The notes below the pieces were generated by a model. That model was not told the origin of the DNA. It did no database searches and saw nothing but the letters and a program-made list of their open reading frames with translations. Both the position numbers and the translations under genes were made by a program. From Solimonas sp036405815 (lineage in GTDB: Bacteria; Pseudomonadota; Gammaproteobacteria; Nevskiales; Nevskiaceae), in contig DASWWX010000033.1 in assembly GCA_036405815.1 (NCBI GenBank), positions 1 to 64,000 of the forward strand: a stretch of 64,000 nt of DNA, read 5' to 3'. Positions 53,734-63,813 of the stretch are shown in pieces; positions within the stretch are counted from its first letter, which is position 1; the number at the start of each line of letters is the position of its first letter.

Positions 53734-56352
53734 ATGGCGTCCGTGCTGATCCTCACCGCCACCGACCGCCTCGCCCGCGCCCTGCGCGAGGACCACAGCC
53801 TGCGCGCCCGCGCGCAGGACCTGGCCGTCTGGGAAGCCCCGCCGATCAAGAGCCTGCGCCAGTGGGTGCAGGACCAGTGGACCGCGAGCTGGCCGGCGGA
53901 GCAATTGCTCAACGCCACGCAGGAGCTGGTGCTGTGGCGCGACGCGATCGCCGAGGACGAGCAGGGCCCGCGCCTGCTGGCACCGCTGGCCGCCGCGCGC
54001 GAAGCGCGACGCGCCGACCAGCTGGTGCACCGCTACCGCATCGATCCGGACCGCTGGCCGGCGGCACGCGAGGAACACGCCGCCTTCCTGCGCTGGCGCC
54101 GTCGCGTCGGCGAGCGCAAGCGGCGCGAGCGCTGGCTCGGCGCCGCGGAACTGCCGGCGGCCGTCGCGCGCGGCCTGCGCGAACAACGCATCCGCGCGCC
54201 GGCACAACTGCGCCTGTGCGGCTTCGTCGAAGCCCCGACGCCGTCGGAACAACGCCTGCTGGATGCCCTGCGCACCGCCGGCTGCGCTGTGGAAATCGAC
54301 ACGCCTGCGCCCGCTACCGGCGCATCGATCCGCCGCTGGCGGCTGCCCGATGCGGATGCGCAATACCGCGCGATGGCCGTGGCGCTGCGCGAGCGCCTGT
54401 CGGCAGCGGATCCGCAGCCGCCGCGCCTGATCGTCGCCCTGCCCGATCCCGACGCCAGCCGCGATGCGCTGGAAGCCGCATGGCGGCCGATTCTCGCGCC
54501 CTGGCTGCAACAGGCCGAGGACGGCGCGCGCGTGCTGCCCTGGCGCTGGGGCACGGGCCGGCCGCTGGCCGAACAGCCCTGGATCGCGGCGGCGCTGCGT
54601 ATCGCGGCGCTGGAAGCGGACGACAACGAACCGGCCACGGTCAGCGGCCTGCTGCTGTCCACCGCGCTGTGGACCGGCGACGAACGCGATGCCGCCGCCG
54701 CCGCCGACGCCACCCTGCGCGACCGCGGCTGGCCCAGGCTGCGCTACCTGCGACTGCTGGAGGCGATGCCACCCCTGCTGCGGCCGCGCTTCGACGCCCT
54801 GCTGGCGCGGCTGCGCGCCGAACCCGCGCGCGCCCTGCCCAGCGAATGGGCCGAACACCTGCGCGCGCGCCTGCAGTCCTTGAACTGGCCGGGCAATGCG
54901 CCGCTGGATTCCATCGCCTTCCAGGCCACGCGCGAGTGGGAGCGCCTGCTGCAGCGCCTGGCCGCAATGGACGGCCAGCTCGGCCGCGTGCGCCGCGCCG
55001 AAGCCCTGCGCTGGCTCGGCGAGCTGGCGCGCAGCGCGCGCTTCGACCCGCGCGTCGAATCCACGCAGCCGATCCTGATCCTGCCGCTGGAGGAAGCGGT
55101 GGGCCTGCCGGGCGACGCGCTGTTCGTCTGCGATCTCGGCGGCACGGGTTTTCCGGGCCTGGCCGATCCCAGCCCGCTGCTGCCGCTGGACGCGCAGCGC
55201 GAGGCCGGCCTGCCGGGCGCACAGGCCGGCCGCTGGCTGGCGCGCGCACGCACGCTGGCCACGGCACTGATCGAGCAAGCGCAAGAGCTGTCGCTGTACG
55301 CGGCGGCCACCGACGCCAGCGGCGCCGAGCAGGCGCCCTCGCCGCTGTTCGGTGCGGAAGCTGCGTGGTCGACGCTGGCCGCACCGGTCTCCGCGAGCAC
55401 GCTGGAGCGCTACGTCGCCGCCGGCCCGCGCGCCACGCTGCCGCCGCAGGACCCGGTGCCCGCGGTGGACGATGCGGAGCGCGCCGGCCTGCGCGCCGAT
55501 GCGGCGCTGTTCAAGGCCTGGTTCGAGTCGCCGTTCTTCGCGTTCTGCCGCTACCGCCTCGGCGTGGAAGCGCTGCCGCAGCCTAAGCGCGGCCTCGACG
55601 CGCGTCGCCAGGGCACGGCCGCGCACGGCGTGCTGCAGGACATCTGGACCGAACTGCAGGACCGCGCCGGTCTCGCGGCCATTGCCGATGAAGCACTGTC
55701 GCAGCGCATCCGCGAGCTGCTCGACGCACGCCTGCAACGCGTGATGCCGGCCGCGGACTACGGCGCGGCGCAGGTCGCGCTGGAGCGCGCGCGCCTGCTC
55801 GACGTGCTCGCGCAGTGGCTGGCGCACGAACGCCGCCGCGTCGACGACTTCCGCATCGCGCACCTGGAGGCCGAGGTCCGGCCGCTGGTCGGCGGCCTGC
55901 CGCTGCGCCTGCGCATCGACCGCATCGATCGCGTGCAGACCGAGCACGGCGAACGCTGGCTGGTGCTGGACTACAAGACCGGCCGCGACGCGCATCCGCG
56001 CGGCTGGAACGCCGAGACGCTGCAGGAACCGCAGCTGCCGCTGTACGCGAGCCACGCCGTCGGCGCGGACACTGGCATCCCGCAGGTCGACGGCATCTGC
56101 TTCGCCCATCTCAAGGACGGGCATCCAGCCTTCGTCGCGCGCACCGACTGGCGCGAGCGCCTGATCGAACCCAGCGCCGGCCGCTACGACCAGACCTGGG
56201 ACACCACGCTCGCGCAATGGCGCGGCGCGCTGGAAGCCGCCGCGCAGGGTTTTCTCGGCGGCCGCGCCGAACTCGGCGAGCGTGCGCTGACGCGCTCGCA
56301 CGACGCAGCGCTGCTGTGGCTCGCCGGCAGCGGCGAGGAGCCCGACGCATGA
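53734..56352 (+). CDS. AddB-like nuclease subunit (PD-(D/E)XK) of a double-strand break repair complex
   Basis: Partner of the helicase downstream in processing DNA ends for recombination. The 872 residues include an inactive-helicase-like N-terminal part (SVLILTATDRLARALRED at the start) and a C-terminal PD-(D/E)XK nuclease, LRIDRIDRVQTEHGERWLVLDYKTGRD with Asp746 and Lys748. The gene type is the probable DNA repair protein found beside UvrD-like helicases in Xanthomonadales and relatives. ATG 53734 is chosen over a TTG at 53692. Stop overlaps the helicase start by 4 bases. Confidence 0.85.
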   Translation: MASVLILTATDRLARALREDHSLRARAQDLAVWEAPPIKSLRQWVQDQWTASWPAEQLLNATQELVLWRDAIAEDEQGPRLLAPLAAAREARRADQLVHRYRIDPDRWPAAREEHAAFLRWRRRVGERKRRERWLGAAELPAAVARGLREQRIRAPAQLRLCGFVEAPTPSEQRLLDALRTAGCAVEIDTPAPATGASIRRWRLPDADAQYRAMAVALRERLSAADPQPPRLIVALPDPDASRDALEAAWRPILAPWLQQAEDGARVLPWRWGTGRPLAEQPWIAAALRIAALEADDNEPATVSGLLLSTALWTGDERDAAAAADATLRDRGWPRLRYLRLLEAMPPLLRPRFDALLARLRAEPARALPSEWAEHLRARLQSLNWPGNAPLDSIAFQATREWERLLQRLAAMDGQLGRVRRAEALRWLGELARSARFDPRVESTQPILILPLEEAVGLPGDALFVCDLGGTGFPGLADPSPLLPLDAQREAGLPGAQAGRWLARARTLATALIEQAQELSLYAAATDASGAEQAPSPLFGAEAAWSTLAAPVSASTLERYVAAGPRATLPPQDPVPAVDDAERAGLRADAALFKAWFESPFFAFCRYRLGVEALPQPKRGLDARRQGTAAHGVLQDIWTELQDRAGLAAIADEALSQRIRELLDARLQRVMPAADYGAAQVALERARLLDVLAQWLAHERRRVDDFRIAHLEAEVRPLVGGLPLRLRIDRIDRVQTEHGERWLVLDYKTGRDAHPRGWNAETLQEPQLPLYASHAVGADTGIPQVDGICFAHLKDGHPAFVARTDWRERLIEPSAGRYDQTWDTTLAQWRGALEAAAQGFLGGRAELGERALTRSHDAALLWLAGSGEEPDA

Positions 56353-59300
56353 GCACCGCACCGCTGTCCGACGCGCGCGCACGCGCCGAGGCGCTGGACC
56401 TGTCGCAGCACGTGCTGACGATGGCGCCGGCCGGTTCGGGCAAGACCGGCCTGCTGGTCGGCCGCCTGCTGCGCGCGCTCGCGGTCGTCGACGAACCCGA
56501 GCAGGTCGTCGCGATCACCTTCACCAACAAGGCCGCCGCCGAGATCCGCCATCGCGCGATCGGCCTGCTGCGCCAGGCACGCGAGGCCAAGAGCGCGCCC
56601 ACCGACGCACACCTGGCCGCCGCACTGGCAGACGCGCGCGCCGTGCTCGCGCGCGACGCTGAACGTAACTGGCAACTGCTCGAACAGCCGGAGCGCCTGC
56701 GCGCGACGACGATCGACGCGTTCTGCGCACAGCTCGCCGCGCAGCTGCCGCTGCTGTCGGGACTCGGCGGTCGCGTCGCGATTGCCGAGGACGCCTGGCC
56801 GCTGTACGCCGAGGCGGTGATGCGACTGGTCGCCGAACTGGAGGACGACGGCCTGTCCGGAGACGACCGCGAGGCGCTGCGCGTCGTGCTGCGCCTGGCC
56901 GACAACCGCATCGACCGCCTGCTGCCGACGCTCGCCGACCTGCTGCAGCGCCGCGAACAATGGCTGCCGATGGCGGCCGGCGAGATTCCCGCATCCGCCG
57001 GCGACGACGCCCTGCTGCGCCGGCTGGTGCACGACGGCCTGCGCGCCTTCGACGAGGCGCTGGATCCAGCACTGCGCACCGAGCTCGCCGACCTGTTGCG
57101 CGAAGGCAGCGGTCGCGCCGAACCGCTGGCCTGGGCCGCGTTCCTGCGCGGCTGGCCGGCGCCGGAACCGGCCAACCTCGCGCTATACCGCCGGCTCGCC
57201 GAACAACTGGTCACGCGCGACGGCACCTTGCGCTCGGCGCGCGGCATCAACGTGCGCGGCGGCTTTGGCCCTGGGGAACCGCATACGCTGCGCATGAAAG
57301 CGCTGCTCGCCGGCCTGGAAAGCGGCGCGCAAGTGGAGGCCGCGACCGCGCACCTGCTGCGCCTGCCCGACCCTGATTACCCAGCCGCGCTGCAGGCCCT
57401 GCGCCAGGCGCTGCTGCGCGTGATGCGGCGCCTCGCCGCGCACCTGATCGTGGTGTTCGGCGAACGTGGCCAGACCGACTTCGCGCAGATCGCACAGGCC
57501 GCACTCGCGGCGCTGCGCCCCGATGGCGACTACGGCGACGCACTGCTCAGTGCCGACCGCCAGATCCGTCATTTGCTCGTCGACGAGATGCAGGACACCA
57601 GCGAGGCGCAGGTGGCGCTGTTGAGGCAGCTAACCTCGGGCTGGCAGCCCGGCGACGGCCGCTCGCTGTTCCTGGTCGGCGATCCGCAGCAGTCGATCTA
57701 CGCCTTCCGCAAGGCCGAGGTGCGACTGTTCCTGGAACTGTGGGAACAGCAAGCGCTCGGCGAACTGCCGCTGCACTGCGTGCGCCTGGCCGCCAACTTC
57801 CGCAGCCGCCCGGCCGTCGTCGACTGGTTCAACGCCGCGTTCCAGCGCATCTTCCCGACGCAGGCCGATGCGGCGCTCGGCATCGTGCCGTTCGCACCCA
57901 GCCTGCCGCAGCGCGCCGCCAGCGATGACAGCGGCGTCGAGGTCGTGTCCTTCGGCGAGGACGAGGACGCGCGCGCCGCCGAACAGGCGGCGGCCGACGC
58001 CGAACGCCTGATTGCTCTCGGCAGCGTCGCGATCCTCGGCCGCACGCGCTCGCACCTGGCGCCGGTGATCCGCGCGCTGCGCGCGCGCGGCCTGACGCCG
58101 GCCTGCCAGGACATCGACCCGCTGGCGACGCAGCCGGCGGTGCGCGACGTCGTCGCGCTGGCACGCGCGCTGTGGCATCCGGAAGACCGTCTGCACTGGG
58201 CCGTGCTGCTGCGCGCGCCTTTCGTCGGCCTGAGCTGGGCCGATCTGGTGGCGCTGTCGCGCGGACAGGTCGACGCCTCGTGGCCGCAGCGACTCGCCGC
58301 GCGCGCCGACGACGCGACACTCAGCGACGACGGCCGCGCGCGCGTCGCACGCCTGCTCGACGCGCTGGCGCGTACGGCGGCGCAGCCGTCGTTGCGCGCG
58401 GATTTGGCCGAGCGAACCGAGGCGGTGTGGTACGCGCTCAACGGCCCCGCGTGCCTGGCGCCCGGCGAACTCGCCGACGTGCAGGCCGCGCTGCAACTGC
58501 TGCGCGCACAGGCGCGCGACGGTGGCATCGCCGACGTCGAAGCGCTGGACCGCGGGCTGGCGCGGCTGTACGCGCAACCGCGCGCTGGCCAGATCCAGGT
58601 GATGACGGTGCACAAGGCCAAGGGCCTGGAGTTTGACCACGTGCTGCTGCTCGGACTCGACCGCAAGCCGCGCGCCGAGGACCAGCCGCTGTGGCACCTG
58701 CGCCACGTCGGCACCGAGGCCGAGGGCGGTGAGCTGCTGGTGCCCAAACCGCCGGATGCGCTGGCCGAAGACGACCCCGCGCACCGGCTCTACGGTTACG
58801 TGCACCGCGAGCATGTCACCGCGCGCGAACACGAGGCGCTGCGCCTGCTCTATGTCGCCGTCACCCGCGCGCGCCAGACGTTGCGCCTGTACGTCTGCGC
58901 CGCGCGCGACGCGGAGGGTGCGCCGCGCTTCGACAAGGGTTCGTTCGCGCAGCTGTTGTCGGACGTGATTGCGCCGGACATCGGCGTGCCGTTGCCGGCA
59001 TCGGACGAAGACCCCGCGACGCCGGCCGCCGTTGCGCGTGAAGCCCAACCACCGCGCACACCGCGCCTGCCGCCGGACGCGCGCCTGCCGCTCGACCCGG
59101 ACGTCTACCGCCCGGTCGAGACGCGCACCCTGCGACCCAGCGAGTCGGTGCTCAACGCGGTCGAGGACAAGCGCGAGGCCGCGTACGAGGCCGAGGACCT
59201 GGAAGCGCAGTTGATCGGCACGCTCTATCACCAGGCGCTAGAGCGCATCGCCGAGACGGGGGTCGAGCACTGGCAGGCCGGCGACCGGCGTCCGCAGCTC

Positions 59301-59738
59301 GCACTGGCCGCCGGTTTCCAACGCCTGGGCCTGGCGACGGCGCGCATCCCCGCGGCGGTCGCGCGCGTCGGCGAGCTGGTGCAGCGCACGCTGGACAGCG
59401 ACGACGGCCGCTGGTTGCTCGCGCCCAAGCCCTGGGCACGCAACGAATACCACCTCGCCGGCTGGAGCGACGGCCGCTGGGTCGCCGCGGTCATCGACCG
59501 CTGCTTCGAGGACGAGGACGGTACACTTTGGATCGTCGACTACAAGGCCGCCGCGCGCGCGCTGCCGGATGCAGCGCGCGCCGGCTATGCCGATCTCATG
59601 CGCGAGCGCTACGGCGCCCAGCTCGGCCACTACGCGCAACTGCTCGGCAAGCTGCGGCCGCAGCAACGCATCCGCACGGCGCTGTATCTGGCCGAAACCG
59701 CGCGATTGATCCCGCTGGATGGAGTCGCATGGTGGTAG
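56349..59738 (+). CDS. AddA-like UvrD-family helicase-nuclease
   Basis: ATP-dependent helicase with nuclease for DNA end processing. The 1129 residues show Walker A APAGSGKT at residues 26-33, AITFTNKAAAEIRHR (motif Ia), HLLVDEMQDTSEAQ (Walker B), GDPQQSIYAFRKAEV, VMTVHKAKGLEFDHVLLLGL (motif V) and LLYVAVTRARQTLRLYV (motif VI). The C-terminus has a PD-(D/E)XK-like DEDGTLWIVDYKAAARAL segment. The ATGA overlap shows coupling to the AddB-like gene. The pair replaces RecBCD in many bacteria; whether recBCD is also present cannot be seen. Confidence 0.9.
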   Translation: MSTAPLSDARARAEALDLSQHVLTMAPAGSGKTGLLVGRLLRALAVVDEPEQVVAITFTNKAAAEIRHRAIGLLRQAREAKSAPTDAHLAAALADARAVLARDAERNWQLLEQPERLRATTIDAFCAQLAAQLPLLSGLGGRVAIAEDAWPLYAEAVMRLVAELEDDGLSGDDREALRVVLRLADNRIDRLLPTLADLLQRREQWLPMAAGEIPASAGDDALLRRLVHDGLRAFDEALDPALRTELADLLREGSGRAEPLAWAAFLRGWPAPEPANLALYRRLAEQLVTRDGTLRSARGINVRGGFGPGEPHTLRMKALLAGLESGAQVEAATAHLLRLPDPDYPAALQALRQALLRVMRRLAAHLIVVFGERGQTDFAQIAQAALAALRPDGDYGDALLSADRQIRHLLVDEMQDTSEAQVALLRQLTSGWQPGDGRSLFLVGDPQQSIYAFRKAEVRLFLELWEQQALGELPLHCVRLAANFRSRPAVVDWFNAAFQRIFPTQADAALGIVPFAPSLPQRAASDDSGVEVVSFGEDEDARAAEQAAADAERLIALGSVAILGRTRSHLAPVIRALRARGLTPACQDIDPLATQPAVRDVVALARALWHPEDRLHWAVLLRAPFVGLSWADLVALSRGQVDASWPQRLAARADDATLSDDGRARVARLLDALARTAAQPSLRADLAERTEAVWYALNGPACLAPGELADVQAALQLLRAQARDGGIADVEALDRGLARLYAQPRAGQIQVMTVHKAKGLEFDHVLLLGLDRKPRAEDQPLWHLRHVGTEAEGGELLVPKPPDALAEDDPAHRLYGYVHREHVTAREHEALRLLYVAVTRARQTLRLYVCAARDAEGAPRFDKGSFAQLLSDVIAPDIGVPLPASDEDPATPAAVAREAQPPRTPRLPPDARLPLDPDVYRPVETRTLRPSESVLNAVEDKREAAYEAEDLEAQLIGTLYHQALERIAETGVEHWQAGDRRPQLALAAGFQRLGLATARIPAAVARVGELVQRTLDSDDGRWLLAPKPWARNEYHLAGWSDGRWVAAVIDRCFEDEDGTLWIVDYKAAARALPDAARAGYADLMRERYGAQLGHYAQLLGKLRPQQRIRTALYLAETARLIPLDGVAWW

Positions 59739-59773
59739 CGGCGAAGCCGCTGCCGACGAATGCGGCATCAACG

Positions 59774-59799
59774 AAAAGGCCCGCACATGGCGGGCCTTT
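59774..59799. terminator. Rho-independent terminator between convergent genes
   Basis: AAAGGCCCGC (59775-59784) pairs with GCGGGCCTTT (59790-59799) around a 5-base loop, with A and T flanks. Serves the helicase and the convergent dsbC. Confidence 0.85.
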
Positions 59800-59831
59800 C
59801 TGCATTCAACCGAGACGGGCCCGGCGTGGGC

Positions 59832-60626
59832 TCAGCCCTGCGGACCCTGCTTGAGGCGCTCGGCCAGCGCGGCCGCGGGCACATAGCCGTTCACGACCTC
59901 GCCGTCCGGCAGCACCATCATCGGCGTGCCCCGCAGGCCCAGTTCCTGGCCCAGCGCGTAGTCGGTCATGATCGGATTCGGGCAATCCGACGGCCCGTCC
60001 ATCGGCGCGCCCATCTTGGCGCGCGTCAGCGCCTCGCGACGGTCGCTCGAGCACCAGACCACCTCGGCCTTGCGGAACGAATCCGTCCCCGGGCCCGAGC
60101 GCGGATAGAACAGATAGCGCACGCTGACGCCAGCGGCGTTGTAGTCGCCGATCTCGCGATGCAGCTTGCGGCAGTAACCGCAGTCGATATCGGTGAACAC
60201 CGTGACCGTGTTGGCCGGCGTTACGCCGCCGGCCGCGGCAAAGATGATGCTCTGGTCCTCGCCGATATCCCGCAGGCGCGCGACACGATCGGCGCGACGG
60301 CGATTCTCGGTGAGGCTCTGGCCGCTGGCGACATCGATCAGGTCGCCGCTGATCAGATACCGACCGTCGGCGGTCACGTAGGCGAACAGCGAGCCCTGCT
60401 GTACTTCATAGAGCCCCGGCACCGCCGAAGGGCGCACGTCGTCCGGCTGGATTTCCGGCAGGAACTTGGCCAGCTGCGCGCGGACGCGCTCGATCTCGGT
60501 AGCGTCCGCGGGTGCGGCCGGCGTTGCGCCGTCGGCGCTGCGTTCCGGCGCGCAGGCGCTGAGCAACGACGCGAACAGGGCGACGGCGAGAAAGGGCTTG
60601 AGGCGGCGGAGCACGGAGGCGTTCAT
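59832..60626 (-). CDS. dsbC: DsbC-like disulfide isomerase, predicted lipoprotein
   Basis: Periplasmic thiol-disulfide isomerase repairing wrong disulfides. The 264 residues contain a signal with lipobox-like LSAC (Cys near residue 25), a DsbC N-terminal dimerisation domain (VPGLYEVQQGSLFAYVTADGRYLISGDLIDV), and the thioredoxin fold with FTDIDCGYCRKLH, CGYC being Cys149-Cys152, and the cis-Pro segment RGTPMMV. E. coli DsbC is soluble, so membrane tethering is a variation. It follows xerD, the usual gammaproteobacterial order. Confidence 0.92.
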   Translation of the reverse strand: MNASVLRRLKPFLAVALFASLLSACAPERSADGATPAAPADATEIERVRAQLAKFLPEIQPDDVRPSAVPGLYEVQQGSLFAYVTADGRYLISGDLIDVASGQSLTENRRRADRVARLRDIGEDQSIIFAAAGGVTPANTVTVFTDIDCGYCRKLHREIGDYNAAGVSVRYLFYPRSGPGTDSFRKAEVVWCSSDRREALTRAKMGAPMDGPSDCPNPIMTDYALGQELGLRGTPMMVLPDGEVVNGYVPAAALAERLKQGPQG

Positions 60627-60754
60627 GGGTCTGGGCAAAAAGGAGGCGTCGGCATTATGCCAGCCTCGTCCGCGCCGGGGATCGGCGCGCCGGCCGCATC
60701 GTTCAGCCACCGCGATCCCCCTGGCACCCCACCCTGCCGGCCGGCCCGCATCCT

Positions 60755-61672
60755 TCAACCGCGCGGGTGGTGGCGGGCATGCAGCTCGCGCAAGCGGGCA
60801 CGCGTCACGTGCGTATAGATCTGCGTCGTCGACAGATCGGCATGACCCAGCAGCGACTGCACGGCACGCAGGTCCGCACCGTGTTCCAGCAGATGCGTGG
60901 CGAAAGCGTGTCGCAGGCTGTGCGGCGACAGCGCGACGCGAACACCGGCGTTGCGCGCATGGCCCTTGAGGCGCTGCCAGAAGTTGTGGCGCGTCATCGG
61001 CTCGCCGAGCCGGCTCAGGAACAAGCCGTCGACACTGCGTGCATCGGCCAGTTCGGGACGCGCCTCGCGCACGTAGCGCTGCAGCCAATCGAGCGCGATC
61101 TCGCCCATCGGCACCAGGCGTTCGCGCCCACCCTTGCCCAGCACCTGCACCACGCCGCGCCGCAGATCGACCGAGGTCAGCTTGAGATTCACCAGTTCGC
61201 TGACGCGCAGGCCGCTGGCGTACATCAGCTCCAGCATCGCGCGATCGCGCAGGCCCAGCGCATCGCCGACCTCGGGGGCCTCGAGCAGGCGCTCGACATC
61301 GCCCTCGCTCAACGTCTTGGGCAGCCGCAGCCCCATGCGCGGCGATTCCAGGCGCGCGCTCGGATCGTCGTCGCGCTGCCGATCGCCATGCAGATGACGG
61401 AAGAACTGGCGCAGCGCCGACAGCAGCCGCGCCTGCGACCGCGGACTCCGCGCACGCGAGGCGAGATAGCCCCGGATGTCAGCCTCGGCCGCCTGCGCCA
61501 GCGCCACCGCGCGCGGCTGCAGCCAGCGCGCGAACAGCGCCAGATCGGAGCGGTAGGACAACCGCGTGTTCTCGGACAGGCCGCGCTCCAGCCAGAGGCG
61601 GTCGAGAAAGCGATCGATTGCCGCCGCATCCTCGGCGGTCGGCGCGGCAGCGATGCGGTCGTCGGAAGTCAC
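60755..61672 (-). CDS. xerD: Site-specific tyrosine recombinase XerD
   Basis: With XerC, resolves chromosome dimers at dif. The 305 residues have an N-terminal SAM-like domain (IDRFLDRLWLERGLSENTRLSYRSDL) and a catalytic domain with ASGLRVSELVNL (catalytic Arg), GKGGRERLVPMG (Lys), HSLRHAFATHLLEHGADLRAVQSLLGHADLSTTQIYTHV (His, Arg, His, nucleophile Tyr). The GTG at 61672 gives the usual start; a longer frame upstream runs into divergent DNA. It is 19 bases from the divergent plsC gene. Confidence 0.94.
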   Translation of the reverse strand: MTSDDRIAAAPTAEDAAAIDRFLDRLWLERGLSENTRLSYRSDLALFARWLQPRAVALAQAAEADIRGYLASRARSPRSQARLLSALRQFFRHLHGDRQRDDDPSARLESPRMGLRLPKTLSEGDVERLLEAPEVGDALGLRDRAMLELMYASGLRVSELVNLKLTSVDLRRGVVQVLGKGGRERLVPMGEIALDWLQRYVREARPELADARSVDGLFLSRLGEPMTRHNFWQRLKGHARNAGVRVALSPHSLRHAFATHLLEHGADLRAVQSLLGHADLSTTQIYTHVTRARLRELHARHHPRG

Positions 61673-61691
61673 CGACCTATAATAGCCGCCG

Positions 61692-62414
61692 ATGATCCGC
61701 CGCCTCCCTTCTGCGCTGTACGCCTGGTTCGCGGCCGCGACGCTGAGCGTCGCCTTCTTCTTCGTCTGTCTGGCGGTCATCATCACCCCCACGCTGCGCT
61801 GGCGCCGCGAGGTCGGTCGCGCCGGCGTGCGCCTGGCGCTGGCCTGCGTCGGCGTGCGCATCCGCGTGCGCGGCCTGGAACACCTGCCGACCGGCGCCAA
61901 TATCGTCGTCGCCAATCACGCCAGCTACCTCGACGGCCTGGTGCTGACCGCAGCGCTGCCGCGCCGTTACAGCTTCGTCGTGCAGGACGGCGCCGCCGGC
62001 TGGCCGCTGGTAGGGCTGACGATCCGACGCATGAACGTGATCTTCGTCAATCGCGCCGAGGCGCGCGCCGGCGCGCGCATCACGCGACTGCTGATGCGGC
62101 GCCTGCAAGCCCAGGAATCGCTGACGATCTTTGCCGAGGGCACGTTCAAGCCCGAACCCGGCCTGCTGCCGTTCAAGAACGGGGCCTTCATCATGGCCGC
62201 GCGCACCGGTGCCGCCGTGGTGCCGGCCGGCATCCGCGGCACGCGGCGCCTCTACGGAGGCGGACGGCGCCTGCCGCGCTGGAGCACAGTCGAGATCGAG
62301 ATCGGTCAGCCGCTGCAGGCCGACGGCCCCGAACGCGAAGACGCCCTGCGTCTGCGCGACGCGGCGCGCACGCGCGTGCTGGCCTTGTGCGGCGAGCCGG
62401 ACACTGCGAAGTGA
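61692..62414 (+). CDS. plsC: 1-acyl-sn-glycerol-3-phosphate acyltransferase (PlsC-like)
   Basis: Membrane acyltransferase making phosphatidate. The 240 residues start with a membrane helix, then ANHASYLDGLVL (HX4D with His near residue 76), FVNRAEARAG, and FAEGTFKPEPGLLPFKNGAF, the glycerol-phosphate binding motif. Length is typical. Relatives also acylate other lysolipids. Divergent from xerD. Confidence 0.9.
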   Translation: MIRRLPSALYAWFAAATLSVAFFFVCLAVIITPTLRWRREVGRAGVRLALACVGVRIRVRGLEHLPTGANIVVANHASYLDGLVLTAALPRRYSFVVQDGAAGWPLVGLTIRRMNVIFVNRAEARAGARITRLLMRRLQAQESLTIFAEGTFKPEPGLLPFKNGAFIMAARTGAAVVPAGIRGTRRLYGGGRRLPRWSTVEIEIGQPLQADGPEREDALRLRDAARTRVLALCGEPDTAK

Positions 62415-62489
62415 GTCCGGTATTCTTGCGCGCCCCGCTTTCGCGGCCGACACGCGGGCCGACCCCACGGCCGCTTCACGACTAGAGGC

Positions 62490-63809
62490 ATGATCGCTCC
62501 CCGACGCCGCCGCATCTGGCGCAACTGGTCCGGCTCCATCACGTGCGAACCGAACCACTGCGCGCGCCCGGTGAACCTCGAACAGATCCAAGCCGAGGTG
62601 CTGCGCGCGGCCGAGGAAGGCGAACGCCTGCGTCCCATCGGCAGCGGCCTGTCGTCCTCCGCGCTGTGCTGGACCGACGACAATCATCTGTCGCTGGACC
62701 GATTCAGCGGCATCGAATCCGCGGACGCGCAGCGCCGCCGCGTCTGGGTGCGCGCCGGCACGCGCCTGGGTTCGCTGATGGAGTCGCTAGCCGATCGCGA
62801 CTGGGCGCTGGAAAACGCGCCCGACAACGACACCGCAACCGTGGCCGGCGCCATCGCCACCGCCAGCCATGGCAGTGGTGCGGTGTTCGGCAACCTGTCG
62901 ACGCTGGTCACCGGCCTGCGCCTGGTCTGCGCGGACGGCTCGATCCGCCAGTGCAGCGCCGAGCAGAATCCGGAGCTGTTCAACGCCACGCGCGTCTCGC
63001 TCGGTGCGCTCGGCATCGTCAGCCATGTCGAACTGCAGTGCGTCGACCATTACCGGCTGCGCCTCAGCAACCGCCGCGCCACACTCGGCGAGACGCTGGC
63101 ACGGCTGGAGGAACTCAAGCGCGATCACCGCAACTTCGAGTTCTTCTGGTTCCCCTATGCCGACACGGTGATCCAGCGCCGGCTCGACGAAACCCGCGAC
63201 GCGCCGTCGGCGCTGACGCCGCTGGTCGCGCTCAAGCGCCAGACGGTCGATCACACGCTGTTTCGCGCCGTGACCGAAGCGGCGCAGCGCGCGCCGCGTT
63301 TCACCGAGTACGCCAGCCGTGCGATCACGCAACGCGTCGCAGACCGTAACGAAGTACTCGATGCGCGCGCCGCCTACCCGGTACGGCGGCGCCTGCGGCA
63401 TGTGCAGATGGAGTACGCGATCCCGGCAGCGCGGGTGGGCGATACCTTGCGCCAGCTCGATCGCGTGATCCGCGCGCTGCAATTCCGCCTGCCGATGCCG
63501 GTCGAGGTGCGCTTCGTGCGCCGCGATGATCTCTGGCTGTCGCCGCAGTACGAACGCGACAGCGCCTGCATCAGCGTCCCGGCTTTCGGGCAAAGCGACT
63601 ACAGCGCCTATTTCGCCGCAATCACGGAAATCTTCGACCGCGCCGACGGCCGCCCGCACTGGGGCACGGTGCACGACAAGACCGCCGCCGAATTGCGCGC
63701 GCTGTATCCGCGCTTCGGCGATTTCTGCACGCTGCGCGAACAGCTCGATCCGCACGGCGTTTTCCTCAATCCCTCGCTGGCCGCGCTGCTCGGCACCCTG
63801 CTGCGCTGA
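62490..63809 (+). CDS. FAD-linked oxidoreductase, D-arabinono-1,4-lactone oxidase-type
   Basis: Vanillyl-alcohol-oxidase-family flavoprotein. The 439 residues begin IWRNWSGSITCEP, followed by the FAD domain LRPIGSGLSSSALC, VWVRAGTRLGSLMESLADRDWALENAPDNDTATVAGAIATASHGSG, and the C-terminal HWGTVHDK with the conserved His-Trp and Lys. Sugar-lactone or alditol oxidation is typical; substrate here is unknown. The start fits the family N-terminus. Confidence 0.85.
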   Translation: MIAPRRRRIWRNWSGSITCEPNHCARPVNLEQIQAEVLRAAEEGERLRPIGSGLSSSALCWTDDNHLSLDRFSGIESADAQRRRVWVRAGTRLGSLMESLADRDWALENAPDNDTATVAGAIATASHGSGAVFGNLSTLVTGLRLVCADGSIRQCSAEQNPELFNATRVSLGALGIVSHVELQCVDHYRLRLSNRRATLGETLARLEELKRDHRNFEFFWFPYADTVIQRRLDETRDAPSALTPLVALKRQTVDHTLFRAVTEAAQRAPRFTEYASRAITQRVADRNEVLDARAAYPVRRRLRHVQMEYAIPAARVGDTLRQLDRVIRALQFRLPMPVEVRFVRRDDLWLSPQYERDSACISVPAFGQSDYSAYFAAITEIFDRADGRPHWGTVHDKTAAELRALYPRFGDFCTLREQLDPHGVFLNPSLAALLGTLLR

Positions 63810-63813
63810 ACCC

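Noticed and set aside
53659..56382. 907-codon minus-strand open frame
   Set aside because: Lies wholly opposite the AddB-like gene and lacks any recognisable domain; long shadow frames are expected at this GC content.
57630..59231. 533-codon minus-strand open frame opposite the helicase
   Set aside because: Antisense to a gene with all helicase motifs; no family features of its own.
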